A stretch of 64,000 bases of DNA from Flavobacteriales bacterium (GTDB lineage: Bacteria > Bacteroidota > Bacteroidia > Flavobacteriales_D > Sanyastnellaceae). Where the stretch lies: positions 62,001-126,000 of the forward strand of contig PKEB01000019.1 of the NCBI GenBank assembly GCA_002863125.1, read 5' to 3'. The notes under the pieces were generated by a model. That model worked only from the letters and a program-made list of their open reading frames with translations, ran no database searches and was not told the DNA's origin. A program made the position numbers and the translations under genes. Shown piece after piece: positions 62,340 through 64,000 of the stretch (positions within the stretch are counted from its first letter, which is position 1; every line of letters begins with the position of its first letter).

Positions 62340-63197
62340 TCAGTCAAACAAGAAACCTACACGCAATGCACCTTGGAAAACGTTTCCAATGGTGGTGTTG
62401 CTGATGTGGTTAGGCCATGGATAGTAGATGTCATCAGAGCCGGCACCGTCAGGCCAGTACTCGTTGTAAATCAAACCATCCAATGCGCTGAAAGGCAATT
62501 GGCCAACGAATTCACCTGCAACTTCAGCACCCGCAGCTTCTGTTGAGAAGGCGTTGTTGAAGTACATGTTGAATGCCGTCAAGTTGTCTGTAGTGATGCT
62601 GTGGTTGCCAAAGGTGGTGCGGCCGAAACCGATTCCTGCCTCAAAACCGAGGTAAATGGCATCCGAGAAGTAGTAGTCAGCACCGAACAAGATGTTGAAC
62701 CCTAAACGGGTAAAACCTTGCTCGTTGCCCAAGTTCCATACGATGTATTGGTCAGGCTGACCGGCATCGTTGATGTCTTGAGGCCCCCAGAACTCCTGCG
62801 TATCCGCGCGGTTGCCAATGGTGATAGGCAATTCGAACGCGATGTAGGGAGAGAGGTTGTCCATTCCGTCGAAGTGCATTTCGTAACCGGGAGCGATTCC
62901 GTAGGTTGAGCTCTTCGTGTTGATGTTCAACTGTGGGCTGACCGGATCAGCTTCGTTGATTTCACCGTCTTGGTACCAAGCGTGCAGGTCGTTGGAATTG
63001 GATACGGTGAGGGACAAACGGAAGGCACGGTTGTCTTCCAAGAAGTTACGGTACTTAAGCGTTGAACCGTCGATGGGGCTACCTCCGAATGGAGTGAATG
63101 CCACCTCGATGTTGTGCTCATCACCCATTTGCTTTTGGGCCTGAACGCCCATCGTGACCAGCGCTGAGAGCGCTAGGGTAAACATGAGTTTCTTCAT
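62340..63197 (-). CDS. Predicted outer-membrane beta-barrel protein
   Basis: A 285-residue protein with a signal peptide (MKKLMFTLALSALVTMGVQA then Q). ATG 63197 is preferred over an upstream in-frame start that lacks a signal. The mature part has long amphipathic strands (NIEVAFTPFGGSPIDGSTLK, RAFRLSLTVSNSNDLHAWYQ, YYFSDAIYLGFEAGIGFGRT) and ends in GALRVGFLFD, a typical aromatic C-terminal strand. No specific family can be given. It is transcribed toward the cyclase gene but is separated from it by its own terminator, and it is divergent from the PLP-dependent decarboxylase gene at 63257. Confidence 0.75.
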   Translation of the reverse strand: MKKLMFTLALSALVTMGVQAQKQMGDEHNIEVAFTPFGGSPIDGSTLKYRNFLEDNRAFRLSLTVSNSNDLHAWYQDGEINEADPVSPQLNINTKSSTYGIAPGYEMHFDGMDNLSPYIAFELPITIGNRADTQEFWGPQDINDAGQPDQYIVWNLGNEQGFTRLGFNILFGADYYFSDAIYLGFEAGIGFGRTTFGNHSITTDNLTAFNMYFNNAFSTEAAGAEVAGEFVGQLPFSALDGLIYNEYWPDGAGSDDIYYPWPNHISNTTIGNVFQGALRVGFLFD

Positions 63198-63256
63198 GGT
63201 GTTGTGTTGTGTTTCAGGAAATTTCCGAACGCAAGAAAAGCAAAAAACGTTCAAGT

Positions 63257-64000
63257 ATGCACCAATCGCCCGAACTTTCGCACATGAAAGCCTGTTCAAA
63301 ACCGAACGTTCCGCACCATTGGGCGAACTTTTACACGGTTGATGCCTTCCGAACAAGCGGGGGTGAAATGGTCGAACAGCTGGCGAATTACTTGGCCGAA
63401 TCGCAGGACAAACGCCATGATCAAGTGTTGCCTTTCACCCCGCCAAACACGCGTCTAACACACTGGAAATCAAGGCTTAAAAATAAATCCGATGTAGAAT
63501 CGGGCCGGCTTTGGAAGGAGAGTTTGCTCGAGGAGGCGCTGGCTCAATCCAATCGGCTGCACGATCCACGCTATGCAGGCCATCAGGTAGCGGTTCCGCT
63601 TCCGCAATTGGCGTGGTTACAGGCTGCAACGGCATTGCTCAATAACGGCATGGCCATTGATGAAATGGGACCGGCAAGCAGCCCGATGGAAGAGGCGGTG
63701 ATGCAGGAGCTTGCCCGATTCATGGGCTTGGGGAGCGCTTCCAGCGGCATTTTGTGCCACGGCGGCACGCTGGCCAACTTGACCGCCTTGCTCGCCGCTC
63801 GCCAACGCAAAGCTTCGGGCAATGCGTGGAAGAATGGATCCGCGCGACCGTGCGCGGTCTTGGTCAGCGAGCAAGCGCACTACTGCGTGGACCGGGCGGT
63901 TCGTGTCATGGGTTGGGGCGCGGCGGGTACCGTGAAGGTTCGGACCTTAGGCAACCATCAAATCGACCCAGAAGCGGTGCAGGAAGCGCACGCAGAAGCA
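63257..64000 (+). CDS. PLP-dependent (group II) decarboxylase, N-terminal part (cut by window edge)
   Basis: An open frame of 248 codons from ATG 63257 that runs off the right edge. The sequence reads HDPRYAGHQVAVPLP, then NNGMAIDEMGPASSPMEEAV, SSGILCHGGTLANLTALLAA and VLVSEQAHYCVDRAVRVMGW. These are the N-terminal and cofactor-binding segments of group II decarboxylases (glutamate/aromatic amino acid/diaminobutyrate decarboxylase type). The PLP-binding Lys would lie beyond the edge. A second in-frame ATG at 63284 is a possible start. The substrate is not predictable from this part. It is divergent from the outer-membrane protein gene. Confidence 0.85.
   Translation, partial: MHQSPELSHMKACSKPNVPHHWANFYTVDAFRTSGGEMVEQLANYLAESQDKRHDQVLPFTPPNTRLTHWKSRLKNKSDVESGRLWKESLLEEALAQSNRLHDPRYAGHQVAVPLPQLAWLQAATALLNNGMAIDEMGPASSPMEEAVMQELARFMGLGSASSGILCHGGTLANLTALLAARQRKASGNAWKNGSARPCAVLVSEQAHYCVDRAVRVMGWGAAGTVKVRTLGNHQIDPEAVQEAHAEA

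Overview
The window looks like a chromosomal segment of a Bacteroidota bacterium, most likely a flavobacterial-type (Flavobacteriales) lineage. Five observations support this. There are many type IX secretion (T9SS) components and cargos: PorP/SprF, PorW/SprE, and type A and type B C-terminal sorting domains. A DUF4175-ATPase-ybeY-mnmG gene block is present. The F-type ATP synthase cluster lacks atpD and atpC. Promoters follow the Bacteroidota pattern TTTG-N20-TAnnTTTG. The LytTR regulator and HisKA_2-type kinases are also typical. Two ParB-binding parS-like palindromes in and just after mnmG (one a perfect 16-mer) suggest an origin-proximal location. The species cannot be named from the sequence alone.

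Layout. 0-2.6 kb: surface polysaccharide genes (a cut-off glycosyltransferase on the minus strand, a GT4 glycosyltransferase, and UDP-GlcNAc 2-epimerase). 2.6-6.5 kb, minus: a tight four-gene run encoding a biotinyl-carrier protein, a type B T9SS cargo, PorP/SprF and a histidine kinase. 6.5-13.7 kb: hemW, a DMT transporter, a secreted nuclease-like protein with a dockerin-like tail, and a large lamin-tail/PKD T9SS cargo. 13.8-20 kb: the DUF4175, HATPase, ybeY, mnmG operon with parS. 20.1-24.8 kb: an ALDH7-type dehydrogenase, a thioredoxin-like lipoprotein, and a remarkable in-frame RpiB-M28 peptidase fusion. 25-30.4 kb: a MORN/YwqK-repeat secreted protein with a multi-PAS histidine kinase and a LytTR response regulator. 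30.5-33.2 kb: katG followed by an aldo/keto reductase remnant. 33.2-36.2 kb, minus: a T9SS jelly-roll-like protein and a GH30 glycosidase, separated by a remnant of a YdeI-like gene. 36.2-44.3 kb, minus: a 2055-residue PKD protein, a cupredoxin cargo and a small lipoprotein, in visibly A+T-richer DNA. 44.4-48.15 kb: a 3.7 kb segment bounded by an 18-bp direct repeat of the tRNA-Asn 3' end, carrying a phage-like small gene and a 990-residue secreted tail-fibre-like protein. 48.3-53.4 kb: a PfkB kinase, an M23 peptidase, PorW/SprE and a bactofilin. 53.4-59.2 kb: atpZ, a small membrane protein and atpBEFHAG. 59.2-64 kb: a histidine kinase, two outer-membrane-type proteins, a cyclase-family hydrolase, and the start of a PLP-dependent decarboxylase cut off by the right edge.

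How the genes fit together. The T9SS genes supply secretion functions for at least five cargos encoded in the same window. Two sensor kinase modules sit next to surface or secreted proteins, which is consistent with envelope sensing. The ATP synthase, mnmG and ybeY blocks are core housekeeping. The best candidates for something undescribed are the tRNA-Asn-bounded cassette with the tail-fibre-like secreted protein, the RpiB-M28 fusion, and the MORN protein-PAS kinase-LytTR operon. All positions were read by eye; no database search or composition calculation was run.
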